16,073 bases of DNA. Source: Archangium sp. GTDB taxonomy: Bacteria; Myxococcota; Myxococcia; Myxococcales; Myxococcaceae. Location: NCBI GenBank assembly GCA_016793525.1, contig JAEUJT010000171.1:1-16073 (forward strand), given 5' to 3'. The first letter of the stretch is position 1; the number at the start of each line of letters is the position of its first letter. The position numbers and the translations under genes are program-made. Shown here piece after piece: positions 7,309 to 14,661 of this stretch. Below the pieces are notes generated by a model. That model was not told the DNA's origin. It did no database searches and worked only from the letters and a program-made list of their open reading frames with translations.

Positions 7309-7793
7309 TTCGCGCTCCGCAGCTCGCGCAGCACGGCCTCGAGCGGCTGCGTCGACCAGCGCTGGGTAAAGAGATCGTGCACCTCGACCCGGCCGTCGCG
7401 CAGCGCCAATTTCCCCTCGCCCAGCGCCACCAACCCGCACCGCGCGTCGTCGCAGGTGAGGAACACGAGGCACGTCTCGCCGACCTCGAAGCGCGCGTCG
7501 CCGGGCACCCGCATCGTGTACCCGTTGGCCACGCCGCCGACCTGCACCACCGCCAGCCGCTTCGCGCCGGACCCCTTGACGCCATCGAGCACCTCGACGT
7601 CGGTGACGGTCTTCACCGGGCGGCCGTCGTCACGCGTTTCGACGCGCTGGCCGATCACCCGAACAACGGCCACCCGCGACGACGCCTGCGCGCGCTGCCG
7701 CAGCGTGTGGGGAATGAGGGTGCTGGCCGCGGCCGTCGCCGAGAGCGCGAGCGCCACGGCCACGCAGGCCCACTTCACGGTGGTGCGTCTCAT
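7305..7793 (-). CDS. Small exported protein paired with the metalloprotease
   Basis: This 162-aa protein has a clear signal peptide: basic start MRRTTVK, hydrophobic core, cleavage probably after SATAAAS near residue 24. The mature part is predicted beta-rich, with the pattern SSRVAVVRVIGQRVE / VTDVEVLDGVKG / GGVANGYTMRVPGDARFEVGE / CLVFLT. From memory this resembles a widespread family of small exported proteins in Deltaproteobacteria-like genomes that are often encoded next to matrixin-type metalloproteases; I have no domain name. Two Cys (TCDDARC) could form a disulfide. It is coupled on both sides by ATGA overlaps, with hemD upstream and the metalloprotease downstream. Possible roles are protease chaperone, propeptide or inhibitor, but none can be shown from the sequence. 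Confidence 0.85.
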   Translation of the reverse strand: MRRTTVKWACVAVALALSATAAASTLIPHTLRQRAQASSRVAVVRVIGQRVETRDDGRPVKTVTDVEVLDGVKGSGAKRLAVVQVGGVANGYTMRVPGDARFEVGETCLVFLTCDDARCGLVALGEGKLALRDGRVEVHDLFTQRWSTQPLEAVLRELRSAK

Positions 7794-8530
7794 GTGGCGC
7801 CTCCTTCGAGGAGGGTGAGCGCTTGGAGGGTCGCCTCGAGCACTGCGTCGTCGGCCGGGCTGGGAGCGATGACCCGCGCGGGCGAGCCAAGGTGCTTCAA
7901 CGCATGCGCCGTGGTCGGGCCGGTGGCGACGAATACCGACGAACGAACCACCGCCGCATGAGGGCCGCGGAGCAGCGCTTCGGCGGCGGCGGCGGAGTGC
8001 ACCACCACCGCGCGCGGCGCTTCATTCAACGCCTGCACCGCCGAGGGCCGCCACGCGCTCGCCTCGGTCACCACCGCGCCCACCTCACGAAGCGCGTCGG
8101 CCCATGGCCCCGCTCGGTCTTCGGCGTGGAGCACGAGAACTTCGTCGTTGGCGTGCACCACGCTCTGGAGCGCGTCGATCAGCGCCTCCCGCGGATCCAC
8201 CGGCGGTAACAGGATTCTCGGCATCCACTCGTATTGACCGAGGGTGCGGGCGGTGTCGTGATCGGGCGCGATGAAGCCGACGCGCTCCAAGGTGCGCCAG
8301 GTCCCCGCAGCGTGTGCGGCCTCGGCCATGACGCGAACGGCCTCGGGCGCATCGGGGAGGAGCCACTGGAAGCGGCTGACGTGCTCCAACCCCGCACGCA
8401 ATGCACGGCCCTCACCTGCAGGGGTGACCTCGAGCAGCGGCAGCTCGTCGAACGACACACCGTGGTCTTCGAGCAGAAACGCCAAGGCGGCGCAGCGTTG
8501 CCGCGGCTGCAGCAACAGAACGTCGCTCAC
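7790..8530 (-). CDS. hemD: Uroporphyrinogen-III synthase
   Basis: HemD closes and isomerises hydroxymethylbilane to uroporphyrinogen III, the branch point to heme, siroheme and corrins, in the cytoplasm. The protein is 246 aa, close to the usual ~250. HemD is poorly conserved. The call rests on the overall two-lobe pattern, with LLLQPRQRC near the N-terminus, PRAVVVHSAAAAEALLR in the position of the usual FTSxxAV block, and the family-typical VATGPTTAHALKHLG followed by IAPSPADDAVLEA. The GTG at 8530 overlaps the stop of the upstream gene (GTGA). The frame is open further 5' but only as antisense or unrelated sequence. No hemC or other heme gene is adjacent. Instead it sits in the same coupled run as protease and ATPase genes. 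Confidence 0.8.
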   Translation of the reverse strand: MSDVLLLQPRQRCAALAFLLEDHGVSFDELPLLEVTPAGEGRALRAGLEHVSRFQWLLPDAPEAVRVMAEAAHAAGTWRTLERVGFIAPDHDTARTLGQYEWMPRILLPPVDPREALIDALQSVVHANDEVLVLHAEDRAGPWADALREVGAVVTEASAWRPSAVQALNEAPRAVVVHSAAAAEALLRGPHAAVVRSSVFVATGPTTAHALKHLGSPARVIAPSPADDAVLEATLQALTLLEGGAT

Positions 8531-8895
8531 AGCTTGTCGAGAATGAAGGCGGCGAGCAGGTCGGCCTCGGGCGACGCCGCCTTCTTCTTCCCCTCGGCTT
8601 TGGGCGGCGCGGGCACGTCGGTGATGTAGCCGGGCACCACCTCGTACGCGGCATCTCCCAAGATGACGGAGTCGGCCATGTGTTCGGCGCCGAGCTCGGT
8701 GAGCTGCACCGACGACTTCACTCGGCCGACGAGCTTCTTCACGTCGTCGCCCGACACGATCTTGGAGAACGCCACCGCCGGCACCACGGCGTGCGACGAC
8801 TTCGGGTCGCGAACGACGAGCTGGCCTTCTTGGAGGTCGGCCTTCTCGGACATCGACCACTCTTCGAGCATTTTCTCAGGCAGAAAGAGCTTCAC
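8527..8895 (-). CDS. Unrecognised 122-aa cytoplasmic protein, first gene of the hemD operon
   Basis: I do not recognise this family. It starts MKLFLPEKMLEEW, has no signal peptide or membrane helix, and looks like a small soluble alpha/beta protein over residues 1-90. A Pro/Lys/Ala-rich linker follows (PAPPKAEGKKKAASPE), then a short hydrophobic helix (ADLLAAFILDKL) that could be a docking peptide. I chose the GTG at 8895 because AAGGTG lies about 8 bp upstream. A GTG at 8904 would add three residues. The stop overlaps the hemD start (GTGA). Base composition matches the neighbours. It diverges from trxA across 84 bp, so the operon promoter is expected there. Confidence 0.72.
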   Translation of the reverse strand: MKLFLPEKMLEEWSMSEKADLQEGQLVVRDPKSSHAVVPAVAFSKIVSGDDVKKLVGRVKSSVQLTELGAEHMADSVILGDAAYEVVPGYITDVPAPPKAEGKKKAASPEADLLAAFILDKL

Positions 8896-8979
8896 GCGGT
8901 GCACCTTAGGCAGAATGTCAGCTTTGGAGAAACATCGAGCGCTGCGCGCGAGCGACGAACGGGTTAGAAGGACTGGGTC
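8896..8979. promoter_or_regulatory. Divergent intergenic region between the hemD operon and trxA
   Basis: These 84 bp must hold the promoters for the minus-strand six-gene operon and for trxA-mgtE. I see AAGGA (8968-8972), 7 bp before the trxA ATG, as its ribosome binding site. AAGG on the minus strand serves the 122-aa gene. I cannot assign convincing -35/-10 pairs or an operator. The call rests on gene geometry. Confidence 0.45.
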
Positions 8980-9306
8980 ATGGAAAAAAACACCGTCCCC
9001 GTGGGTGATGCGTCGTTCAAGAGCGAAGTGCTCGAGTCGTCGACGCCAGTGCTGGTCGACTTCTGGGCGACGTGGTGTGCGCCGTGCCGCGCCATCGCGC
9101 CCGCGCTCGACGAGCTCGCCACGCAGTACAAGGGCCAGGTGAAGATCGCCAAGCTCGACGTCGACGAGAGCCAGCAGGTCGCCCAGCAGTACGGCGTGCG
9201 CTCCATTCCCACCCTGCTCCTCTTCAAGGGCGGCAAGGTGGTCGACCAGCTGGTCGGCGCGGTGCCCAAGGCGAAGCTCGAAGACGCCATTCGCAAGGCC
9301 CTGTGA
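8980..9306 (+). CDS. trxA: Thioredoxin with WCAPC active site
   Basis: This is a cytoplasmic disulfide reductase of 108 aa, the standard length of thioredoxin 1. The active site WCAPC places the redox Cys at 33 and 36. It has Ala where the classical sequence has Gly (WCGPC), a variant also found in genuine thioredoxins. The buried Asp (VDFWATW, Asp27), the cis-Pro loop SIPT (Pro77) and the C-terminal GAVPKAKLEDAI helix are all present. There is no signal peptide, so it is not a periplasmic Dsb/Tlp protein. The ATG at 8980 follows AAGGA with 7 bp spacing. The mgtE start lies 6 bp after its stop, so the two are probably co-transcribed. Confidence 0.96.
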   Translation: MEKNTVPVGDASFKSEVLESSTPVLVDFWATWCAPCRAIAPALDELATQYKGQVKIAKLDVDESQQVAQQYGVRSIPTLLLFKGGKVVDQLVGAVPKAKLEDAIRKAL

Positions 9307-9312
9307 CCCTGC

Positions 9313-10731
9313 GTGCTCGGCCACTTTCTCAAGCCCGAGTACGAAGAGCTCATCGCCAAAAAAGACTGGGAGTCGCTGCGCATCGCCGTCGACGAGCTCG
9401 ACCCGGCCGACATCGCCGAGGTCTTGCACGATCTCCCACCTGAAGATTCGGGCGTCATCTTCCGCATCCTCCCGCGCGCGGTCGCGGGCACCGCGTTCGA
9501 GTACCTGCCGCTCGATCAACAGACAGAAATCGTTCAGACGCTGGGCTCCGAGCAGCTGTCGTCGGTGCTCAACGACATGGCGCCAGACGATCGCACGCGC
9601 CTGTTCGAGGAGCTGCCCGCCGAGGTCACCAAGCGCGCGCTCGAGCAGCTCAAGCCCGAGGAGCTGAAGGTCGCCCGGGCGCTCCTCGGCTACCCGGAAA
9701 ACTGCGCTGGCCGGTTCATGACGCCGGAGTACCTGGCGCTCAAGCAGCACCTCACTGCCGCGGAGGCGCTTGCGTATGTGCGCGCCAACGGCAAGGGCCG
9801 GGAGACGCTCAACACGCTCTACGTGGTCGACGACAAGGGCGTGCTGCTGAACGACGTGCCGTTGGCTCAAGTGGTCATGGCCGAGCCCGAGACCACCATG
9901 GGGCAGCTCCCCGCGCGCTACCTGGTGGCGATTCCCGCGACGGCCGGCCGCGACGAGGTGTTGTCGCTGTTCGAAAAGTACGACCGCTCGGTGCTGCCGG
10001 TCACCGACACCCGCGGCGCGATGCTGGGCATCATCACCGCGGACGACGTGCTCGACGTGGCCGAAGAGAAGGCCACCGAAGAGGTGCAGAAGCTCGGTGG
10101 CTTGGAGGCCCTCGACGCGCCGTACATGGAGATCGGCACCTTCGAGATGCTGCGCAAGCGCGGCGGGTGGCTCGCGATTCTGCTCGTGGGCGGCATGTTG
10201 ACCGCCACCGCGATGGGCTCGTTTCAAGATGAGCTGCAGCGCGCCGAGGTGCTGGCGCTGTTCCTCCCGTTGATCATCGCCTCGGGCGGCAACTCGGGGA
10301 GCCAGGCCACGTCGCTCATCATTCGCGCGCTGTCGCTGCGAGAGATTCAGCTCACCGACTGGTGGCGCGTCGCTGTGCGCGAGCTGAAGAGCGGCGCGCT
10401 GCTGGGGCTGATGCTGGCCGTCATCGGCTTCGTGCGCGTCGTGACCTGGGAGTGGCTGCACCGCCACGGCGTGCTCTCCCGCGGCTACGGAGAACACTAC
10501 CTGCAGGTCGCCGGCACGGTGTCGGTCAGCCTGATCGGGGTGGTGCTGGTGGGGGCGATGATCGGCTCGATGTTGCCCTTCGTGTTGCGCCGCCTCGGGT
10601 TGGACCCCGCGGCGGCCTCCGCCCCGTTCGTCGCCACGCTGGTCGACGTCACCGGCATTGTCATCTACTTCACGGTCGCCAGCGTCGTGCTGCGCCACTC
10701 GTTGCTCGCGGTGGTACCGCTCAAGCCCTGA
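9313..10731 (+). CDS. mgtE: MgtE magnesium transporter
   Basis: This is a Mg2+-gated inner-membrane Mg2+ channel, 472 aa from a GTG start, 6 bp after trxA. The domain order is canonical. The MgtE N-domain (about 10-135) contains LPPEDSGVIF- and LPAEVTKRALEQL-type helical repeats. A pair of CBS domains (about 136-255) ends in GIITADDVLDVAEEKATEE. The membrane domain (about 285-472) has five helices. The pore signatures are present: PLIIASGGNSGSQATSLIIR (319-338) and PFVATLVDVTGIVIYF (438-453), where Asp445 corresponds to the ion-binding Asp of Thermus MgtE. Acidic residues of the CBS/N interface that sense Mg2+ appear kept. No M-box riboswitch space exists, as trxA abuts. The gene converges on the next lipoprotein gene with a 4 bp gap. 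Confidence 0.96.
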   Translation: MLGHFLKPEYEELIAKKDWESLRIAVDELDPADIAEVLHDLPPEDSGVIFRILPRAVAGTAFEYLPLDQQTEIVQTLGSEQLSSVLNDMAPDDRTRLFEELPAEVTKRALEQLKPEELKVARALLGYPENCAGRFMTPEYLALKQHLTAAEALAYVRANGKGRETLNTLYVVDDKGVLLNDVPLAQVVMAEPETTMGQLPARYLVAIPATAGRDEVLSLFEKYDRSVLPVTDTRGAMLGIITADDVLDVAEEKATEEVQKLGGLEALDAPYMEIGTFEMLRKRGGWLAILLVGGMLTATAMGSFQDELQRAEVLALFLPLIIASGGNSGSQATSLIIRALSLREIQLTDWWRVAVRELKSGALLGLMLAVIGFVRVVTWEWLHRHGVLSRGYGEHYLQVAGTVSVSLIGVVLVGAMIGSMLPFVLRRLGLDPAAASAPFVATLVDVTGIVIYFTVASVVLRHSLLAVVPLKP

Positions 10732-10735
10732 ACGT

Positions 10736-11686
10736 CTACAGCTCTTCTTTCAGCCGCGCGTAGGCGTTGAAGTACGCCTCCTGGACGTCGGACAGATCTC
10801 GGCCCACCGAGAAAAGCGACACGTTGCCCACGGTGTACGGGTCGACCGCTGGGCCTCCGTTGTAGTTCCACCCGAGCAGGTACAGCGACAGCGCCCTGGG
10901 GAGCGCCGGCTGCATGGACCTCGCTTGCCGCCGCCGGCCATCTTTGAAGAGCACGACCTCGAGCTCGCGCCGAGTGTTGACGTAGAGGCCTACGTCTGCG
11001 GGGTTGTTGAACCCGAACGATTCCCCGTAGACGTAGGCCTCGAAACCGCCGCCGCCACCAGGGCGCATCAGGGTCCAACCGCCGCTGAGCGCCGCGCCAT
11101 ACGCGGCGCGCCTCCCCGGGGCCTGCGCGGGCGTGTCGAGGGCGACCGCGTACCCCACGTCACGCTCGATCCCGACGCGCGCGTTCGCGGCGATCGTCGT
11201 GTCGAGGTACGACCCCGCGTCGGGTGCGGTCCACCCGCCGATCTTGTGGGTCGCGTCCCAGCGCGTCCACGACGGCGCTCCCATGGGCACCAGCTGAAAC
11301 CGCGCCGGGTCCTTCCAGTTGAGCGTGCTGAAGCGGCCGTCATCGGTCGACGCCATCATCACGTAGAGCGCGTCGAGGAGCGGCCAGACCCCCGCGTCTT
11401 TGAGCTCTCCGACGAACCGCGCGTGCACCCGCTGCTGCGCCAGCGACGGACGCTCGTACCCGAGCAGCTCAGCGCGAGAAATCACCCGCAGGTAGTCGGC
11501 GTCGAGCGGCTGCCCCGCGTCGGGCACCTCGGGCGGAACGGCGCCCTCGGGCGTGCACACCCGCGCGAAGCACACGAAGCCAGCGACGCAGTCGCCCGAC
11601 GTGGAACATGCGAACGCGCCGTCGAGCGGGGGAATCGCGGCGGTGCACGCGGCGAACATCAGCATGCCCACGAGCAACGGTCGCAC
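10736..11686 (-). CDS. Putative lipoprotein with lectin-like C-terminal domain
   Basis: This is a 316-aa predicted lipoprotein. The GTG at 11686 gives RPLLVGMLMFAAC, a short signal with Cys14 in a slightly off-consensus lipobox (Phe at -3). An internal ATG at 11665 is an alternative start but would leave only four residues before the Cys. Next comes a small Cys knot (ACSTSGDCVAGFVCFARVC, about residues 25-45). After that, LLDALYVMMASTDDGRFSTLNWKDP begins a beta-rich region of about 200 residues (SYLDTT, EAYVYG, LYVNTRRELEVVLFKDG, LGWNYNGG, VSLFSVGRDL). This resembles the concanavalin A-like/LamG domain found in some phage tail and surface proteins; the link is from memory. It may bind glycans at the cell surface. 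It lies 77 bp after ribD on the same strand, so it may be co-transcribed or have its own promoter. Confidence 0.8.
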   Translation of the reverse strand: MRPLLVGMLMFAACTAAIPPLDGAFACSTSGDCVAGFVCFARVCTPEGAVPPEVPDAGQPLDADYLRVISRAELLGYERPSLAQQRVHARFVGELKDAGVWPLLDALYVMMASTDDGRFSTLNWKDPARFQLVPMGAPSWTRWDATHKIGGWTAPDAGSYLDTTIAANARVGIERDVGYAVALDTPAQAPGRRAAYGAALSGGWTLMRPGGGGGFEAYVYGESFGFNNPADVGLYVNTRRELEVVLFKDGRRRQARSMQPALPRALSLYLLGWNYNGGPAVDPYTVGNVSLFSVGRDLSDVQEAYFNAYARLKEEL

Positions 11687-11738
11687 CGGCGAGATGTACC
11701 ACGCGGCGAGCTCGCTCCGAGACGACGGCGAGTCGGCA

Positions 11739-11763
11739 GAGGCGCTCGGTTTTCGGCCGCCTC
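11739..11763 (-). repeat. Weak hairpin directly after ribD
   Basis: GAGGCG (11739-11744) and CGCCTC (11758-11763) can pair around a 13-nt loop immediately after the ribD stop on the minus strand. No run of U follows, so it is not a standard intrinsic terminator. It could attenuate read-through into the lipoprotein gene or be chance in GC-rich DNA. Confidence 0.25.
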
Positions 11764-12858
11764 TCAGGGCGTGAGCCGCGCGGTGATCAGCAGATCGCCA
11801 CCGACCGGCTCGGCCTGGAGGTTCTCGAGCATGAGCGCCTGTTTCACCGTCCTGGCCAGCAGCCCACCCGTCCACGTCTTGGCCGTGTGGCCGAGGAGCT
11901 TGGGGGCAACGAAGAGCGCCAGCTCGTCGACCTGGCGAGCGCGGAGGAACGCCTCGTACACACCAGCGCCGCCCTCGACCATCAGGTGGAGCAGCCCCTC
12001 TTCAGCGAGCCCCTCGAGCAACGGCTCGAGCGTAAACCGGCCCCGGCGGAGCGGCAGCACCCACACCTCGACCCCCCGGCGGAGGAACGGCTCGTGCCCT
12101 CGCGTCGACCCCGTCACCACGATGCGGCGCACGCCACGCGCGTAGACCTTCGCCGTGGGGCGGGTGCGGAGCTGCGGGTCGAGCACGATGCGCGCCGCGT
12201 TGCGGCCAGCTTTTCGCGCCAGGCGGGTGGTGAGCCGCGGGTTGTCTGCGACGACGGTGCCGGCACCCACCACGATGCCGTCGATGAGGTCGCGCAGCTG
12301 GTGTACTACGTCGCGGGAGGCCTCCGACGAGATCCACCTCGAGTCGCCCGACGCGGTGGCGATCTTCCCGTCCAGGGTGATGGCGGCCTTGAGCGTCACC
12401 CACGGCAGGCCGGTGCGCATCACCTTGAAGAAGGGCCGGTTCAGCATGTCGGCTTCGTCGCGCAACACGTGCGGCACCACCTCGACCCCGGCCGCGCGGA
12501 GCGCGCGAGCGCCCTTGCCGTCGACGAGCGGGTTTGGGTCGGACGATGCGAACACCACGCGCCGAATGCCCGCGGCGATGATCGCCTGCGTGCACGGCGG
12601 CGTGCGGCCCTGGTGGTTGCACGGCTCGAGCGTCGAATAGAGCGTGGCGCCCGCGGCGCGGCGGCCGAGCTGGCGGAGCGCAACCACCTCCGCGTGCGGC
12701 GTACCGGCCTGGGCGTGAAACCCGCGCGCGAGCACCCTGCCCTGCTTCACCACCACCGCTCCGACCGCCGGGTTGGGGTGCGTTCGACCGAGGCCCTTCT
12801 TCGCCTCTTCGAGGGCTTCGCGCATGAAGGCCTCGTCGGCGTGCGCGGCCCTGCTCAC
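11764..12858 (-). CDS. ribD: Bifunctional riboflavin deaminase/reductase
   Basis: RibD carries out two successive steps of riboflavin synthesis: deamination of the GTP-derived pyrimidine, then NADPH reduction of its ribosyl side chain. It is 364 aa, the normal size for the fused enzyme. The N-terminal deaminase domain (about 8-145) shows the zinc site HAE (His55-Glu57) and [11 protein letters not shown] (Cys80, Cys89). The C-terminal reductase domain (about 150-360) contains [33 protein letters not shown] and [13 protein letters not shown]. The GTG at 12858 overlaps the nrdR stop (GTGA). The usual downstream riboflavin genes (ribE, ribBA, ribH) are absent; a lipoprotein gene follows instead. 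Confidence 0.96.
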   Translation of the reverse strand: MSRAAHADEAFMREALEEAKKGLGRTHPNPAVGAVVVKQGRVLARGFHAQAGTPHAEVVALRQLGRRAAGATLYSTLEPCNHQGRTPPCTQAIIAAGIRRVVFASSDPNPLVDGKGARALRAAGVEVVPHVLRDEADMLNRPFFKVMRTGLPWVTLKAAITLDGKIATASGDSRWISSEASRDVVHQLRDLIDGIVVGAGTVVADNPRLTTRLARKAGRNAARIVLDPQLRTRPTAKVYARGVRRIVVTGSTRGHEPFLRRGVEVWVLPLRRGRFTLEPLLEGLAEEGLLHLMVEGGAGVYEAFLRARQVDELALFVAPKLLGHTAKTWTGGLLARTVKQALMLENLQAEPVGGDLLITARLTP

Positions 12859-13346
12859 GGCTTGCCCTTGGCCTCGCGCCCGCCGCGCTTGGCGTGCCCT
12901 TGAACGATGTCTTTCAGCTCGTCCATGAACTCGGCGATGTCGCGGAAGCTCCGGTACACCGAGGCGAAGCGCACGTAGGCGACCTCGTCGAGCGTGGGCA
13001 GGCGCTCCATCACCGCCTCGCCGATGGCCGACGACTGCACCTCTTTTTCGCCCTGCTCCTGCAGCCGCCGCTCGACGTCGGAGATCAACCGCTCGAGCTG
13101 ATCGACCGACACCGGCCGCTTCTCACAGGCCTTCTTCAAGCCCGCGAGCAGCTTGTCGCGATCGAACGCCTCTCGGCGCCCGTCTTTCTTCACCACCAGC
13201 GGGTTCAGCTCCTCTACCCGCTCGTAGGTCGTGAAGCGGCGCTTGCAAGACTCACATTCACGGCGGCGGCGAATGACCGCGCCTTCGCTCGACTCGCGGG
13301 AGTCGAGCACGCGGGTGTCATCGGTGGTGCAGAAGGGACAGCGCAT
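12855..13346 (-). CDS. nrdR: NrdR, repressor of ribonucleotide reductase genes
   Basis: NrdR senses ATP/dATP and represses ribonucleotide reductase operons by binding NrdR boxes. It is 163 aa, close to the family norm (~150) with a short basic tail ([13 protein letters not shown]). The N-terminal zinc ribbon has CPFC (Cys3, Cys6) and CESC (Cys31, Cys34), with [20 protein letters not shown] as the DNA-binding signature. The ATP-cone domain spans about 49-139, including [20 protein letters not shown] and [12 protein letters not shown]. The ATG at 13346 is 5 bp after the glyA stop. The gene order glyA-nrdR-ribD is a common bacterial arrangement. No NrdR box or nrd gene was noticed in the window. 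Confidence 0.96.
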   Translation of the reverse strand: MRCPFCTTDDTRVLDSRESSEGAVIRRRRECESCKRRFTTYERVEELNPLVVKKDGRREAFDRDKLLAGLKKACEKRPVSVDQLERLISDVERRLQEQGEKEVQSSAIGEAVMERLPTLDEVAYVRFASVYRSFRDIAEFMDELKDIVQGHAKRGGREAKGKP

Positions 13347-13351
13347 CGCGG

Positions 13352-14614
13352 TTAGACCTTGCGCAGCCGCGAAGCGTAGAGCGGGAACGACGTCGCCAAC
13401 GCCTTCACGTCGCCCTTCACCTTCGCCAGCGCGGCCTCGTCTGTCGGGGCGTCGAGCGCGCGGCCGATCAGCTGGGCCACCTTCGCCATGTCGCTCTCCT
13501 TCATGCCTCGAGTGGTGATGGCCGGCGTGCCGACGCGAATGCCGGAGCTCACCGTCGGCTTCTCCGGGTCGAAGGGGATCTGGTTCTTGTTCACGGTGAT
13601 GCCGGCCTTGCCGAGCACCTCTTCTGCGGCCTTGCCGGAGATCTTCTTCGCCCGCAGGTCGACCAGCATGAGGTGGTTGTCGGTGCCGCCCGAGCACAGC
13701 CGCAGGCCCTGGCCCTTGAGGCCCTCCGCCAACGCCTGCGCGTTCTTCACCACCTGCTGCGCGTACTGCTTGAACTCCGGCTGGAGCGCCTCGCCGAACG
13801 CCACCGCCTTGGCGGCGATGATGTGCATCAGCGGCCCGCCCTGAATGCCGGGGAAGATGTTGCTGTTCACGCTCTTCGCGTGCTGCGCCTTGGAGAGGAT
13901 GAGGCCCGACCGCGGCCCGCGCAGCGTCTTGTGCGTCGTGGTGGTGACCACGTCGGCGTACGGCACCGGCGAGGGGTGCACGCCCGCCGCGACCAGGCCA
14001 GCGATGTGCGCCATGTCGACCATCAGCGCCGCGCCCACCGAGTCAGCGATGGCCTTGAAGGCCGCGAAGTCGATGACCCGCGGGTACGCCGACGCGCCCA
14101 CCACGATGACGCGGGGGGAGTGCTCCTTCGCCAGCGCCTGCGCCTGCGCGTAGTCGATGGTCTCGGTCTCCTTCTGGAGCCCGTAGTGCGCGACCTTGTA
14201 GTTCTTCCCCGAGAAGTTGAACGACGCGCCGTGCGTCAGGTGCCCGCCGGAATTCAGATCGAGCGCCAACATCGTGTCGCCCAGCTTCATCAACGACATG
14301 TACGAGGCCATGTTCGCCTGGCTGCCGGAGTGCGGCTGCACGTTGGCCGCATCGGCGCCGAACAGCTTCAGCGCGCGATCGATGGCCAGCTGCTCGACCT
14401 TGTCGACCTCTTCACAGCCGCCGTAGTACCGCTTGCCCGGGTAGCCCTCGGCGTACTTGTTGGTGAGCACGCTGCCTGCCGCCTCGAGCACCGCGGGGCT
14501 GACGAAGTTCTCGCTGGCGATGAGCTCGAGACCCTCTTCTTGCCGCTGGGTCTCGGCGTGGATGATCTCCGCGACCGAGGGGTCAACCTGCGCGAGGCGA
14601 GCGGTGTTTTCCAT
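13352..14614 (-). CDS. glyA: Serine hydroxymethyltransferase
   Basis: GlyA interconverts serine and glycine with tetrahydrofolate using pyridoxal phosphate, supplying one-carbon units for purines, thymidylate and methionine. It is 420 aa, the usual length. The PLP lysine is Lys229 in [14 protein letters not shown]. Also present are [12 protein letters not shown] (31-42), [15 protein letters not shown] (52-66), [11 protein letters not shown] (91-101) and the cofactor aspartate in [13 protein letters not shown] (197-209). The ATG at 14614 fits family N-termini ([12 protein letters not shown]). A GTG at 14632 would add six residues. It lies 47 bp after the acyl-CoA dehydrogenase stop and 5 bp before nrdR. 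Confidence 0.97.
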   Translation of the reverse strand: MENTARLAQVDPSVAEIIHAETQRQEEGLELIASENFVSPAVLEAAGSVLTNKYAEGYPGKRYYGGCEEVDKVEQLAIDRALKLFGADAANVQPHSGSQANMASYMSLMKLGDTMLALDLNSGGHLTHGASFNFSGKNYKVAHYGLQKETETIDYAQAQALAKEHSPRVIVVGASAYPRVIDFAAFKAIADSVGAALMVDMAHIAGLVAAGVHPSPVPYADVVTTTTHKTLRGPRSGLILSKAQHAKSVNSNIFPGIQGGPLMHIIAAKAVAFGEALQPEFKQYAQQVVKNAQALAEGLKGQGLRLCSGGTDNHLMLVDLRAKKISGKAAEEVLGKAGITVNKNQIPFDPEKPTVSSGIRVGTPAITTRGMKESDMAKVAQLIGRALDAPTDEAALAKVKGDVKALATSFPLYASRLRKV

Positions 14615-14661
14615 GCACGGCAGGTACCCCACCGCGCCGGCACTCGTCTAATCAAACTTGC

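Noticed and set aside
5575..7818. A 747-codon plus-strand open frame opposite the metalloprotease and the small exported protein
   Set aside because: The product is Ala/Arg-rich without any motif, while the opposite strand encodes a signal peptide, HExxHxxGxxH and a MYXO-CTERM tail.
8896..10698. Minus-strand open frame running through trxA and mgtE into the 122-aa gene, apparently giving a 723-aa protein
   Set aside because: Only the last ~122 codons look like protein. The upstream part is the His/Asp/Arg-rich antisense of mgtE and trxA.
10729..10738. Terminator between convergent mgtE and the lipoprotein gene
   Set aside because: The gap is only 4 bp, and I found no stem with a U-run on either side.
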